Assembly: GCF_002176815.1 (NCBI RefSeq)
Contig: NZ_CP021649.1
Coordinates: 1 to 64,000 of the forward strand
Source of the DNA: Acidovorax sp. T1
Lineage (GTDB): Bacteria > Pseudomonadota > Gammaproteobacteria > Burkholderiales > Burkholderiaceae_C
Length of the DNA: 64,000 nt
Direction: 5' to 3'
Position numbers and translations under genes: made by a program. Below, piece by piece: positions 1 through 8,400 of the stretch. Numbering within the stretch: the stretch's first letter is position 1; the number at the start of each line of letters is the position of its first letter. The notes under the pieces are model-generated. The model searched no databases, had not been told where the DNA came from, and was given only the letters and a program-made list of their open reading frames with translations.

Positions 1-143
1 TGAAGCTCCTAGCGATGGTGAATAAAACTTGCATCTCTCATGCCTTGCTTGGTCGTTGAGGAGATGTGTTGATCGTAGAGAGCGCACCCCAACAGAATCT
101 AGACAGCCCGATGACATTTTTATCAGGGAGCGGCGCGAACTGG
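1..143. repeat. 143-bp inverted repeat, copy 1 (partner at 35838-35980)
   Basis: Base p here pairs with base 35981-p. By eye only about three bases differ (99, 100 and 131). The partner copy is the promoter region of the DUF4148 gene at 35984. This copy therefore ends just short of where a second, oppositely oriented DUF4148 start codon would lie, outside the window. It contains the putative copper-regulator box at 111-125. From 144 to 288 I see no gene. Confidence 0.93.
111..125 (-). promoter_or_regulatory. putative CopR/CusR-type operator (inverted-repeat copy)
   Basis: Read on the minus strand this is TGATAAAAATGTCAT, identical to 35856-35870 and closely related to TGACAAAGATGTAAT at 30854-30868 upstream of the copper operon. 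All three fit TGAYAAARATGTMAT, an imperfect dyad resembling copper two-component regulator boxes. It would serve a gene leftward of the window. Confidence 0.5.
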
Positions 144-288
144 AGCGCAAGTTGGTGGATCTGCGGGGGGCAAACGCGGAGGACGGAGGATCTACCCCAC
201 GGCTACGCGCCTATCACGACAGCAGTCCGGGTGCCATTGGGCAGCCCCTGGCTTTCGCGCACCCATCCAGCGATGTCGCTCCAGCGAG

Positions 289-762
289 CTATCGCAATCG
301 ATTGATAGGTGGTTGTGGGTCCGCAGGCGGGCCAACAAGTGCAGCGATGATGGGGCAGGGAGACGCCTGCCCTGTCTCCTCGCACCGCGCGAGCATGTCA
401 CGCAGTGCACCTCGCATGCGCTCCAGATCCCCGACCTTCTCATCAATCTGCTCAAGGCGTCGCTGCGTCACCGTCTGGATGGCCCGGCGATTCCGTCCGT
501 CCTCAAGGTCCAGCAGCGATCCCACCTCGTCCAACGAGAAGCCCAAGCTCTGCGCCCGCTTGATGAAGCCGATCCGCTGAACCATTGAAGCGTGGTAACG
601 CCGGAAACTGCCTGCGGCCTTCGGGACCGGCAAAAGCCCGCGACCCTGGTAGTAGCGAATCGTCTCTACGCCGACGCCAGCGACTTTGGCCAGTCTGCCG
701 ACCGTCATCCAATCGCCCGGGCCTTCGTTCATCGAGGGATCTACCGTTTTCTTCATAGCCAT
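289..762 (-). CDS. MerR-family transcriptional regulator
   Basis: A 157-aa regulator. The N-terminal winged helix-turn-helix is typical of MerR proteins (VGRLAKVAGVGVETIRYY, residues 21-38, then GLLP), followed by a long dimerisation helix. The C-terminus has Cys127 and Cys136 in ARCEETGQASPCPII, matching the metal-binding loop of MerR and PbrR. The first sensor cysteine expected near residue 85-90 is absent; the segment reads DLEDGRNRRA. The start is uncertain: ATG at 762, 756 or 732 are all possible and none has a good ribosome-binding site. It is divergent from the His-rich gene at 874 with an FNR-type box between them. It probably responds to a metal or to stress; the ligand cannot be read from sequence. 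Confidence 0.85.
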   Translation of the reverse strand: MAMKKTVDPSMNEGPGDWMTVGRLAKVAGVGVETIRYYQGRGLLPVPKAAGSFRRYHASMVQRIGFIKRAQSLGFSLDEVGSLLDLEDGRNRRAIQTVTQRRLEQIDEKVGDLERMRGALRDMLARCEETGQASPCPIIAALVGPPADPQPPINRLR

Positions 763-804
763 GGCAGGATAACGCTGTACCGCGTAGTTGACCCCTGCCT
801 CCAT

Positions 805-818
805 TTGATTAAGATCAA
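805..818. promoter_or_regulatory. FNR/Anr-type box, perfect palindrome
   Basis: TTGATTAAGATCAA is an exact match to the FNR/Anr/Dnr consensus TTGAT-N4-ATCAA. It lies in the divergent gap between the MerR gene (start near 762) and the plus-strand gene at 874, about 55 bp before that start codon. This is a plausible activator position for the plus-strand cluster and fits oxygen-responsive control of the phosphoketolase/acetate kinase island. Confidence 0.7.
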
Positions 819-873
819 GATCTCGCAGCTTGCCTAAGCATAGGATTGGTGTCATTGGGTATATAGGCCGCAC

Positions 874-1308
874 ATGCGCACACATCTCAACCCTCGTAGG
901 ATTCGTGCCATCGCGTGGATGGTGCTGGGGGTATGGTTTCTTGCGCTTGCGGCCGGGATGGCGAATGCCTGCCTGTTGGAGTCCCCGGAGCCGCACCACT
1001 ATGCGTCAGGGTATGAACACGGCAATGGCCACTCCCATGGGGGTCATGAGGGCGCCCACGAAAAGCATGAAGAGGGGAGCCAGGACCCGTCGAAGGCACC
1101 TTGCCTGAAACTTTGCGGAGAGGTCAACCAGTCGGCAATTCAGAAGACGCCGACCTTTGCGTTCGACCTTATTGGGCTTCCGCCCCCTTCCTATACTGCC
1201 TGGGAACCGGCCCCGGCGCTGGCTCTGCGAGCCATCCTATTGAGGAGCCCCCAGCGGGCTCACCCACAGCCGCCTGCTTGGCTGCTGTTTGCACGTCTCG
1301 CGTTATAG
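874..1308 (+). CDS. His-rich exported or membrane protein of unknown function
   Basis: A 144-aa protein. Residues about 10-32 form one hydrophobic segment with a basic start, consistent with a signal peptide or anchor. The next stretch (about 40-70) is rich in His and Glu (HHYASGYEHGNGHSHGGHEG), followed by two cysteines (CLKLC). A His-rich, cysteine-containing exported protein beside a MerR regulator and upstream of a metal P-type ATPase suggests a role in metal binding or trafficking. I do not recognise the family; small exported proteins of copper and cobalt clusters look similar. The FNR-type box is just upstream. Confidence 0.6.
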   Translation: MRTHLNPRRIRAIAWMVLGVWFLALAAGMANACLLESPEPHHYASGYEHGNGHSHGGHEGAHEKHEEGSQDPSKAPCLKLCGEVNQSAIQKTPTFAFDLIGLPPPSYTAWEPAPALALRAILLRSPQRAHPQPPAWLLFARLAL

Positions 1309-1462
1309 CCCCTCCTGTGAGCGCTGTGCCGGCTATGTCCCGCACGCGTCTCGTACGCCTTGACTCTGTACCCGGCTACGGAGTTCTCATATGGGATTTG
1401 TCTTCTGGAAGCGCCACTTGGCTCGACCAGACGACAAAAGCCAGCGGCTAAAGGAGAAAGAA

Positions 1463-1657
1463 ATGACATTCGTGCGCTCCATCGCGGTCGTCTTCGGCGC
1501 CGCCCTCGTCAGTTTGTTTTCATTCGCGCAAGACGACCATCAGGCCCATCATCCTGCGGGTTCGAGCGCCCCTGGGACTTCGGCTCTAGTGGCGCCGAGC
1601 TTCGAGGGCATGCCGGAGCACTCGCGGATCAATGCTGCCTGGAACGAGCAGGCGTAA
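1463..1657 (+). CDS. small secreted His-containing protein (64 aa)
   Basis: The start is set by a strong ribosome-binding site (AAAGGAGAAAGAA immediately before the ATG). Residues 1-22 are a signal peptide ending near SFAQ. The mature part is short, with DDHQAHH followed by a Pro/Ser/Ala stretch. It sits 11 bp before ppk2, so it is probably the leader gene of that operon. It resembles the small exported protein at 30922 in general plan only. Function unknown; metal binding is an inference from the histidines. Confidence 0.55.
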   Translation: MTFVRSIAVVFGAALVSLFSFAQDDHQAHHPAGSSAPGTSALVAPSFEGMPEHSRINAAWNEQA

Positions 1658-1668
1658 CGGAGAACCCC

Positions 1669-2532
1669 ATGGCAAAGAACAAGAAGGCCGCGACAGGCGC
1701 GACGAAAAAGGCTCATGCGGACGTGACCGATGTCGCGCACAACCCGTCGCGCGACGAGGCAACGGAACGCTCGATCGGCCGCGAGGACTATGAGGCGCAG
1801 TTGCACATGCTGCAGATAGAACTCGTGAAGCTGCAGCGCCATTTCATCAAGTGCAGCGACCGGATCCTCATCCTCTTGGAGGGACGGGACAGTGCGGGCA
1901 AGGATGGCAGCATCAAGCGGCTCGTCGAACACCTGAGTCCGCGGGAAACCCGGGTCGTCGCGCTCAGCAAACCCTCCGATCGGGACCGCACCAGTTGGTA
2001 CTTCCAGCGCTACGTGCCGCACCTACCGGTCGGCGAAGAACTCGTTGTGTTCAACCGCAGCTGGTACAACCGCGCCGGCGTGGAGCCGGTGATGGGTTTC
2101 TGCACGGCTGAGCAGCACGAGGAGTTCATGAACTCCGTGCCGAAGTTCGAGGAGATGCTGGTCAACTCCGGCATCAAGCTGCTGAAGTATTACCTCGACA
2201 TCGGGAAGAAAGAGCAGACCCGCCGGCTCAGTGAACGCCGCCGTGACCCGCTCAAGCAATGGAAATCAAGTCCGGTCGACGCCGTGGCGCTGAAGCACTG
2301 GGACGGCTACACGCGTGCGCGCGACGAGATGTTCATACGCACGCACACCGCTGCCGCTCCCTGGTCCGTCGTGCTCGCCGACAACAAGCGAGTCGCCAGG
2401 CTCAACCTGATCAGGGACGTCCTCTCGCGGCTCCACTACGCGGGCAAGAAGCACAAGCTCATCGCACCCGACCGGGAGATCGTCTTCGAGTTCTCGCAGG
2501 ACTGCCTGGATTCCGGCCGACTCGCACGTTGA
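1669..2532 (+). CDS. ppk2: polyphosphate kinase 2 (PPK2) family protein
   Basis: A 287-aa cytoplasmic enzyme that transfers phosphate between polyphosphate and nucleotides. PPK2 members phosphorylate ADP, GDP or AMP from polyP. Seen: Walker A EGRDSAGKDG (71-80), the Walker B-like stretch VVFNRSWYNRAGVEPVMG, and the arginine-rich lid SERRRDPLKQWK. Length fits single-domain class I PPK2. The ATG at 1669 follows a CGGAGA Shine-Dalgarno; an upstream in-frame extension lacks one and overlaps the 64-aa gene. About 40 N-terminal residues are Lys/Ala-rich and poorly conserved. With AMP phosphorylase, PRPP synthetase and acetate kinase nearby, a role in adenylate energy balance during stress is likely. 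Subclass (ADP- or AMP-preferring) cannot be fixed by eye. Confidence 0.92.
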   Translation: MAKNKKAATGATKKAHADVTDVAHNPSRDEATERSIGREDYEAQLHMLQIELVKLQRHFIKCSDRILILLEGRDSAGKDGSIKRLVEHLSPRETRVVALSKPSDRDRTSWYFQRYVPHLPVGEELVVFNRSWYNRAGVEPVMGFCTAEQHEEFMNSVPKFEEMLVNSGIKLLKYYLDIGKKEQTRRLSERRRDPLKQWKSSPVDAVALKHWDGYTRARDEMFIRTHTAAAPWSVVLADNKRVARLNLIRDVLSRLHYAGKKHKLIAPDREIVFEFSQDCLDSGRLAR

Positions 2533-2565
2533 TACATCGAACAGAACCAACAGGATGAACCATCT

Positions 2566-5013
2566 ATGAAGTCAATCAACGTTGAAGTCGGAGGGCTCAT
2601 ATCGAGCCTGAGCGCGGAGGGAGTACGTCGCAAGTTGCTGCAGCTTCCCGGCGTCCATCACGCGGATGTCAACTACGTTGCGGGAAGCGCAACGGTCCAT
2701 CTCGACGAACGGCAGCTCAGTGTCGAGGATCTGCGCCGCCGGATCGTGGAGTGCGGCTATCACTGCAGTGGCGAGCAGACGCCTAAGCATGTGTGCGATC
2801 CCGCCACGGGCAGTACGGCGGGCCAGCGCCATGACGGACACGCCGATCACGCCGTGTCTGCGAAGCAGGAGGATCACGCGGTGCATTCGGGGCATGCCCA
2901 TGCAGTCGGAGCGACTGCGACGATGGCCGCCTCGCCGGCCTCCCATGCCGGGCACCAGGGCCACGCAGGCGAGCCCGTCATGGACGACATGATGCACGAC
3001 ATGGGGCACGGGTCTGGGTCGATGCAGGACATGGCCCGGGACATGCGCAATCGGTTCTTCGTGTCCCTGATCTTTTCGATTCCGGTGTTTCTCTATTCGC
3101 CGATGGGGAAGATGTTCGGCGACTTCCAGACACCGTTCGGGCTGGACAACAAGCTCTTTCTTTTCATCTTCGCGAGCGCGGCGATCCTCTATCCCGGCTG
3201 GCCTTTCTGCATCGCTGCGTGGCGCGCTTTGCGCAACGGTGTCGCCAACATGGCCACGCTGGTCGTGCTGTCGGTGGGCGTGGGATACCTGTTCAGCGTC
3301 GGAGCGACCTTCTTCTACGAGGGTGAGGTGTTCTATGAAGCGGCGTCAGTGCTGCTGGTTTTCATCCTGCTGGGCCACTGGTTAGAGATGCGCGCCCGCG
3401 CGGGTGCGTCCGACGCGATTCGCGCGCTGATGGATCTCGCGCCACCGATGGCCACCGTCGTGCGCAACGGTGTCGAGACCAAGGTGCCAACCGCCGAGGT
3501 CGTGGCCGGTGAACTGGTGGTGATCAAGCCCGGCGACAAGATCCCGGTGGATGGCGAGATCGTCGAAGGAGCCTCGCAGGTCGACGAGTCGATGCTGACC
3601 GGCGAGTCGATGCCGGTCAAGAAGGTGGTAGGCAGCACCGTCGTTGGCGCCAGCATCAACAAGAGCGGGAGCTTCCGCTACAAGGCCACGAAGGTCGGTG
3701 CGGACACGGCATTGGCCCAGATCGTCAAGCTGGTCCAGGAGGCCCAGAACTCGAAGGCACCCGGCCAGCTGCTGGCCGACCAGGCGTCGCAGTGGCTGGT
3801 GCTGGCGGCGATCGTGATTGGCTTGTTGACCTTCAGCGTCTGGTACTGGGTGATGGGCCAGACGCTGCTATTCGCACTCACCTTGACCATCACGGTATTC
3901 GTGATCGCATGCCCTGATGCGCTGGGCCTGGCCACGCCGATGGCCATCATGGTCGGGACCGGCCTGGGTGCGATGAACGGCATCCTCTTCAAGAACGCGG
4001 CCGCGCTGGAGAACGCTACCAAGCTGACAGTGGTGGTGTTCGACAAAACCGGCACCTTGACACTCGGGCAGCCCGATGTCGTCGAGATCGTGGCCGCGCC
4101 CGGTGTCGAAGAGGCGCGGCTTCTGGCGACGGCCGCCGCGGTGGAGAAGTTCTCCGAGCACCCCCTTGCACTCGCAGTGCTCAAGCGTGCGGGGGACATG
4201 CCGACGGAGGTCACCGAGAACTTCACCAACATCGATGGGCAAGGTGCACGGGCCACCATCGGGGGCGAGAGGGTGCTGCTCGGGAACCGGCTGCTGATGC
4301 AGTCGGAGCAGGTAGACCTGACCGTCCTCGCCAGCGAGGCAACGCGGCTGCAAGGCGGCGGGCGCACGGTGGTCTATGTCGCGCGCGGCGGCCGGCTGAT
4401 CGGCCTCATCGCAATCGCGGACGCCGTCCGGCCGACCTCGCGCGAGACGATCTCCAAGCTGCAGGCGCGGGGCGTGAAGGTCGCGATGCTGACCGGCGAC
4501 AACCAGGCGACCGCCGAGCGCATCGGCAAGGAACTGGGCATCGACATCGTCCTTGCGGACGTGCTGCCCGGCCAGAAGGCATCCAAGATCAAGGAGTTGC
4601 AGCAGCAGGGCCACAAGGTGGGCATGGTCGGCGACGGCATCAACGACGCTCCAGCGCTGACCCAGGCCGACGTCGGTTTTGCGATCGGCGCCGGGACGGA
4701 TGTCGCCATGGAAAGCGCCCAGGTGGTGTTGATGAAAAGCGACCCGTACGACGTCGTCGGGGCCATCGAGCTCTCTCGCGCAACGCTGCGCAAGATGCAC
4801 CAGAACCTATGGTGGGCCGTGGGCTACAACGTGGTCGCCTTCCCGCTTGCGGCTGGGGTGTTGTACCCCTTCACGCTGTCGCCGGAGGTTGCCGCGTTGT
4901 CGATGTCCGGCAGTTCTGCGATAGTGGCCATCAATGCACTAATGCTCAAACGCACGCGCTTACCGGGCATCAAGCGCGTCACGTCGCGCACCTCCGCTCA
5001 AGCGGTCGCGTGA
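2566..5013 (+). CDS. heavy-metal translocating P1B-type ATPase with CPD motif and degenerate HMA domain
   Basis: An 815-aa membrane pump. Residues 1-70 have the size and pattern of a heavy-metal-associated domain, but the CxxC loop is replaced ([13 protein letters not shown]), so it cannot bind metal through the usual cysteines. A His/Met-rich linker follows (about 85-150; [18 protein letters not shown]). The core has TGES, the membrane motif Cys449-Pro-Asp ([11 protein letters not shown]) in place of CPC or CPH, phosphorylation Asp493 in DKTGTLT, SEHP and [10 protein letters not shown]. CPx identifies P1B ATPases, but the third residue helps set metal choice, so the substrate is uncertain (copper is the default guess). 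It begins 33 bp after ppk2. Confidence 0.9.
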   Translation: MKSINVEVGGLISSLSAEGVRRKLLQLPGVHHADVNYVAGSATVHLDERQLSVEDLRRRIVECGYHCSGEQTPKHVCDPATGSTAGQRHDGHADHAVSAKQEDHAVHSGHAHAVGATATMAASPASHAGHQGHAGEPVMDDMMHDMGHGSGSMQDMARDMRNRFFVSLIFSIPVFLYSPMGKMFGDFQTPFGLDNKLFLFIFASAAILYPGWPFCIAAWRALRNGVANMATLVVLSVGVGYLFSVGATFFYEGEVFYEAASVLLVFILLGHWLEMRARAGASDAIRALMDLAPPMATVVRNGVETKVPTAEVVAGELVVIKPGDKIPVDGEIVEGASQVDESMLTGESMPVKKVVGSTVVGASINKSGSFRYKATKVGADTALAQIVKLVQEAQNSKAPGQLLADQASQWLVLAAIVIGLLTFSVWYWVMGQTLLFALTLTITVFVIACPDALGLATPMAIMVGTGLGAMNGILFKNAAALENATKLTVVVFDKTGTLTLGQPDVVEIVAAPGVEEARLLATAAAVEKFSEHPLALAVLKRAGDMPTEVTENFTNIDGQGARATIGGERVLLGNRLLMQSEQVDLTVLASEATRLQGGGRTVVYVARGGRLIGLIAIADAVRPTSRETISKLQARGVKVAMLTGDNQATAERIGKELGIDIVLADVLPGQKASKIKELQQQGHKVGMVGDGINDAPALTQADVGFAIGAGTDVAMESAQVVLMKSDPYDVVGAIELSRATLRKMHQNLWWAVGYNVVAFPLAAGVLYPFTLSPEVAALSMSGSSAIVAINALMLKRTRLPGIKRVTSRTSAQAVA

Positions 5014-5032
5014 GCCCGTGCTGCGAGCCACC

Positions 5033-6361
5033 ATGGTCGAGAGCCGCCCGATGAGATCGCCGCCGTCCAAAGCCAGGCTGGCCCGTCAGGACGATCTGGG
5101 CGTCGTTCAGCTGGGCTGGCTAGCGGCGGCCGTGTTCGTTGTCTCGGCCGGGTACGGCGCGTTGATGCCCTTGATTCCCGACTGGCTGCGCCCTCTGATG
5201 GGTGACGCCGACCCAGCGGTGCTCGCGCGCCATGTCGGCTACCTCAGCGGCATCTACACGGCCGGGATACTTGTGGGGGCGCCACTGTGGGGCGTGCTGG
5301 CGGACAGGCTGGGACGCGCCCGCGTGCTGTTGGTCGGGCTGGTCGGCTATGTGGCGAGCCTGCTTCCGCTGCTGCGCCCCGAATCTGTGGGCGTGGTCGG
5401 CATCTATGCGCTGCGCGGCGCTGCGGGCTTCTTTGTCGCCGCAGTCGTGCCCGTGGTGCCGGCGCTCGTCGCGCAGTACACGCCGCAGGCGATACGCGCC
5501 AAGCGCTTCGCATGGTTGGGCGCGATGTCGCTGCTCGGGTTCCTGTTCGGACCCGGCCTCAACGCCGTCGCGGATCGCCTTGCCGGCTTGGGCGTCTTCG
5601 CCGCCCTCGTGCAGGGGTCATCGACCAAGCTCGTGATCGGACTCTCGGCCGCGCTGGGTGCGTTGATGATGCTGGGCCTGGCCGCCACGCTTCCCGCGCC
5701 GTCCAGCACTCTGGATGCGGGCCCGAGCGATGACGACGGCCCGCCCGAGAGCCGGTCCTTCACGCTCTGGCTGCTCAATGGCGTGGTCATGTTCGTGCTC
5801 GCCGGCTTTGAACTCGGCATCGTGCTGCAGGGCCAGCGTCATCCCGAACTCACGTCGCGCGAGGTGTCGTGGATGTTCGCCGCATGCAGCCTGGTGATGT
5901 TGGGCGTCAACGCGGTCCTGTTTTTCACCGGCTTGCTTGAGCGCGCTGATCCCCGTCGCATGTTGGCTGCCGGCATGGTCCTGGGTATCGCGGGACTCGC
6001 GGTGCTGGCTCGCCATGGCAGCGAGACCTGGATGTACGTTGGCGTCAGTTTCACAGCGGCGGGCACCGGTATCGTGCTGCCGACCGTTGCCTACCTCGCC
6101 GCAGGCTCCGCACGTCGGCGGCTCGGAACCGCGATGGGCGGCCTAGCGGCAGCAGCCGGCTTCGGGCAGACGCTTGGATCGGCAGTCGCCGGCTGGCTGT
6201 TCGGCACCGTCATGCAGAGCAGCTTCGCATGGCTCTCCATCCCGCTCGTGGCCACCCTCGCATTCTTGCTGATTCCCCGGCAGTGGTGGCCAGCGAACCC
6301 GGCCCTGCTGACAGCTTCACCTTCCTCCACTTCACCCACCTCCACGGAGACCGAACCATGA
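5033..6361 (+). CDS. MFS transporter, drug/metabolite efflux type
   Basis: About 442 aa with roughly 12 hydrophobic segments. The loop between helices 2 and 3 carries the MFS signature GVLADRLGRARVLLVG. A polar loop near the middle (SSTLDAGPSDDDGPPE) separates the two six-helix halves, and the tail is Ser/Thr/Pro-rich. A GTG at 5018 is an alternative start 5 codons earlier. The last codon overlaps the ATG of lemA (ATGA), so the two are translationally coupled. The substrate is not predictable; many close relatives are annotated as multidrug efflux. Confidence 0.85.
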   Translation: MVESRPMRSPPSKARLARQDDLGVVQLGWLAAAVFVVSAGYGALMPLIPDWLRPLMGDADPAVLARHVGYLSGIYTAGILVGAPLWGVLADRLGRARVLLVGLVGYVASLLPLLRPESVGVVGIYALRGAAGFFVAAVVPVVPALVAQYTPQAIRAKRFAWLGAMSLLGFLFGPGLNAVADRLAGLGVFAALVQGSSTKLVIGLSAALGALMMLGLAATLPAPSSTLDAGPSDDDGPPESRSFTLWLLNGVVMFVLAGFELGIVLQGQRHPELTSREVSWMFAACSLVMLGVNAVLFFTGLLERADPRRMLAAGMVLGIAGLAVLARHGSETWMYVGVSFTAAGTGIVLPTVAYLAAGSARRRLGTAMGGLAAAAGFGQTLGSAVAGWLFGTVMQSSFAWLSIPLVATLAFLLIPRQWWPANPALLTASPSSTSPTSTETEP

Positions 6362-6969
6362 GACTTATCCTGACGACCCTGCTCGCAGCGCTTGCCCTGT
6401 CGCTGAGCGGATGCGGCTACAACGACTTCCAGCGGTTGGACGAACAGACCAAGTCTGCCTGGTCCGAGGTGCTGAACCAGTACCAGCGACGCGCAGATCT
6501 GATACCGAACATCGTCGCGACGGTGAAAGGAGAGACCAACTTCGAACAAGAGACGCTGACCCGGGTCGTCGAAGCGCGCGCCAAGGCCACCTCGATTCAG
6601 GCTACTCCGGAACTCGTCAACAACCCCGAGGCGTTCCAGAAGTTCCAGGCGGTGCAGGGCGAGCTGTCCGGCGCGCTGAGCAGGCTGCTGGTCGTGAGCG
6701 AGAACTACCCGCAGCTCAAAGCCAACCAGGCCTTCCAGGAACTGCGCGCGCAGCTTGAAGGCACCGAGAACCGCATCACCGTGGCCCGCGGGCGCTATGT
6801 GAAGGTGGTGCAGGACTACAACGTCCTCACGCGCAGCTTCCCGACCAACATCACGGCCAAGGTGTTCAGCTACGACGTCAAGCCGAACTTCTCCGTCGCC
6901 GACGAGAAGGCGATGGCCACGCCGCCCCAGGTCGACTTCGGCGCCTCGGCACCGGCGGCGCGCCCCTGA
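6358..6969 (+). CDS. lemA: LemA family lipoprotein
   Basis: A 203-aa protein. The N-terminal signal ends in a lipobox (LSLSGC), so it should be a lipoprotein. Then comes the LemA signature: YNDFQRLDEQTKSAWSEVLNQYQRRADLIPNIVATVKG and the coiled-coil helices through about residue 160, including NYPQLKANQAFQELRAQLEG. LemA proteins are membrane-associated helical proteins usually encoded with TPM-domain partners, as here (two TPM genes follow). Biochemical role is not established. The start overlaps the MFS stop by 4 nt and has GGAGA upstream. Confidence 0.93.
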   Translation: MRLILTTLLAALALSLSGCGYNDFQRLDEQTKSAWSEVLNQYQRRADLIPNIVATVKGETNFEQETLTRVVEARAKATSIQATPELVNNPEAFQKFQAVQGELSGALSRLLVVSENYPQLKANQAFQELRAQLEGTENRITVARGRYVKVVQDYNVLTRSFPTNITAKVFSYDVKPNFSVADEKAMATPPQVDFGASAPAARP

Positions 6970-6970
6970 C

Positions 6971-7876
6971 ATGAGCACGCTGAGAACAGCGGTGCCGTAC
7001 CCGGCCGCCCACCTGCGCCTGGCCCGCATGTTGGCCTGGCTGTTGCTGAGCCTGTTCCTGGTGGTCGCGTCCGCGCAGGAACTGGTAGCTATTCCGCCGC
7101 TGCAGGCGCGTGTCACCGACCTCACGGGGACGCTCGCCGCCGATCGGATCGCCTCGCTGGATGCGCAGCTTCGTGCCTTCGAGGAACGCAAGGGCGTGCA
7201 GATCGCGGTGCTGATGGTCGGCTCTACGCGGCCAGAACCGGTCGAGCAGTACGCCATGCGGGTGGTCGAACAGTGGAAGCTCGGCCGCCGCAAGGTGGAC
7301 GATGGCGCACTGCTGCTGGTTGCCAAGGAAGATCGTGCCGTGCGCATCGAGGTTGGCTACGGCATCGAGGGCGCGCTGAGCGATTTGGTGGCGCGGCGCA
7401 TCATCGACGAAGTAATCACGCCGCGCTTTCGCCAGGGCGATTTCGACGGTGGCATCGCGGCAGGCGCCGAACAGATCATGCGCGTCGTCGACGGCGAAGC
7501 CCTGCCTGCGGCGGATCCACGGCGGCAAGGCCGGACCAACGACATCGGCCAGGCCTGGCCCTTCCTGTTCATCGTGGCTTTGATGCTGGGCGGATTGCTG
7601 CGCAACGCGCTCGGTCGGGTCCCTGGCGCCGTGGTCACAGCCGGGGTATTGGGTGCTGCGGCGTGGCTGGTGGTGGGCACCCTCGCGGTAGCCGCGCTGG
7701 CCGGATTGGCGGGATTCTTCGTCACGCTGCTAGGCATCGGCATGGGCGGCCACGGCGGCATGCATGGGCACCATCGGGGTGGTGGGTGGCCTGGTGGCGG
7801 ATTCGGCGGCGGCGGAGGAGGATTCCGCGGCGGTGGCGGTGGCTTTGGTGGCGGTGGCGCCTCAGGACGGTGGTGA
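6971..7876 (+). CDS. TPM-domain membrane protein (YgcG type), first copy
   Basis: A 301-aa protein. Signal or anchor helix (about 20-38), then a TPM (TLP18.3/Psb32/MOLO-1) domain at about 45-175 with VTDLTGTLAADRIASLDAQL, VDDGALLLVAKEDRAVRIEVGYGIEGALSD and ITPRFRQGDFDGGIAAG. Two hydrophobic helices follow (about 195-260) and a Gly-rich tail with Phe/Arg/Trp. This layout is the YgcG type. It starts 1 nt after the lemA stop. LemA plus TPM pairs are common in proteobacteria. The domain has been linked to acid phosphatase activity in plants and to membrane quality control, but the role here is unknown. Confidence 0.9.
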   Translation: MSTLRTAVPYPAAHLRLARMLAWLLLSLFLVVASAQELVAIPPLQARVTDLTGTLAADRIASLDAQLRAFEERKGVQIAVLMVGSTRPEPVEQYAMRVVEQWKLGRRKVDDGALLLVAKEDRAVRIEVGYGIEGALSDLVARRIIDEVITPRFRQGDFDGGIAAGAEQIMRVVDGEALPAADPRRQGRTNDIGQAWPFLFIVALMLGGLLRNALGRVPGAVVTAGVLGAAAWLVVGTLAVAALAGLAGFFVTLLGIGMGGHGGMHGHHRGGGWPGGGFGGGGGGFRGGGGGFGGGGASGRW

Positions 7877-7877
7877 G

Positions 7878-8375
7878 ATGAACATTCAACGACTTCTTCG
7901 CCACCTCGCCACCACCGGCGGCGCGGTACGCCGCGCCTTCCCGCCGCGCACTCTGGACGCCATCGAGCAAGCCATCCGTGCGGGAGAGTCCCAGCATGGC
8001 GGCCAGTTGCGCTTTGTGGTCGAGGGCGCGCTGGATGGATCGCCGCTGTGGCGAGACCAGTCGCCGCGCGAGCGAGCGCTGGATCTGTTTGCCCGTATGG
8101 GCGTATGGGACACGGCGCATAACAGCGGCGTGCTCATCTACGTGCTGCTGGCCGATCGGGCGGTGGAGGTCGTGGCCGATCGCGGCATCCATGCCTGTTG
8201 CGGTGCCGACATGTGGTCAGGTGTGTGCCAGCGCATGGAAGCCCAGTTCGCGCAGGGGCACTTCGAGGCCGGTTCCATGGAAGGCATCGCCGCCGTCAGC
8301 CATCTGTTGATGCAGCACTTTCCGCGCGACGCGGGCGACGGAAACGAGTTGCCCGATCGGCCAGTTCTTTTTTGA
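7878..8375 (+). CDS. TPM-domain protein, second soluble copy
   Basis: A 165-aa protein without a convincing signal peptide. The TPM fold is seen from IEQAIRAGESQHGGQLRFVVEGALDG through RALDLFARMGVWDT, NSGVLIYVLLADRAVEVVADRGIHACCGADMW and FEAGSMEGIAAVSHLL. It is a short cytoplasmic-looking relative of the gene before it and starts 1 nt after that stop codon. LemA, a membrane TPM protein and this short TPM protein form a three-gene unit found in several beta- and gammaproteobacteria. Function unknown. Confidence 0.88.
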   Translation: MNIQRLLRHLATTGGAVRRAFPPRTLDAIEQAIRAGESQHGGQLRFVVEGALDGSPLWRDQSPRERALDLFARMGVWDTAHNSGVLIYVLLADRAVEVVADRGIHACCGADMWSGVCQRMEAQFAQGHFEAGSMEGIAAVSHLLMQHFPRDAGDGNELPDRPVLF

Positions 8376-8400
8376 ACGACAACATCCTTGGAGACTTTCC

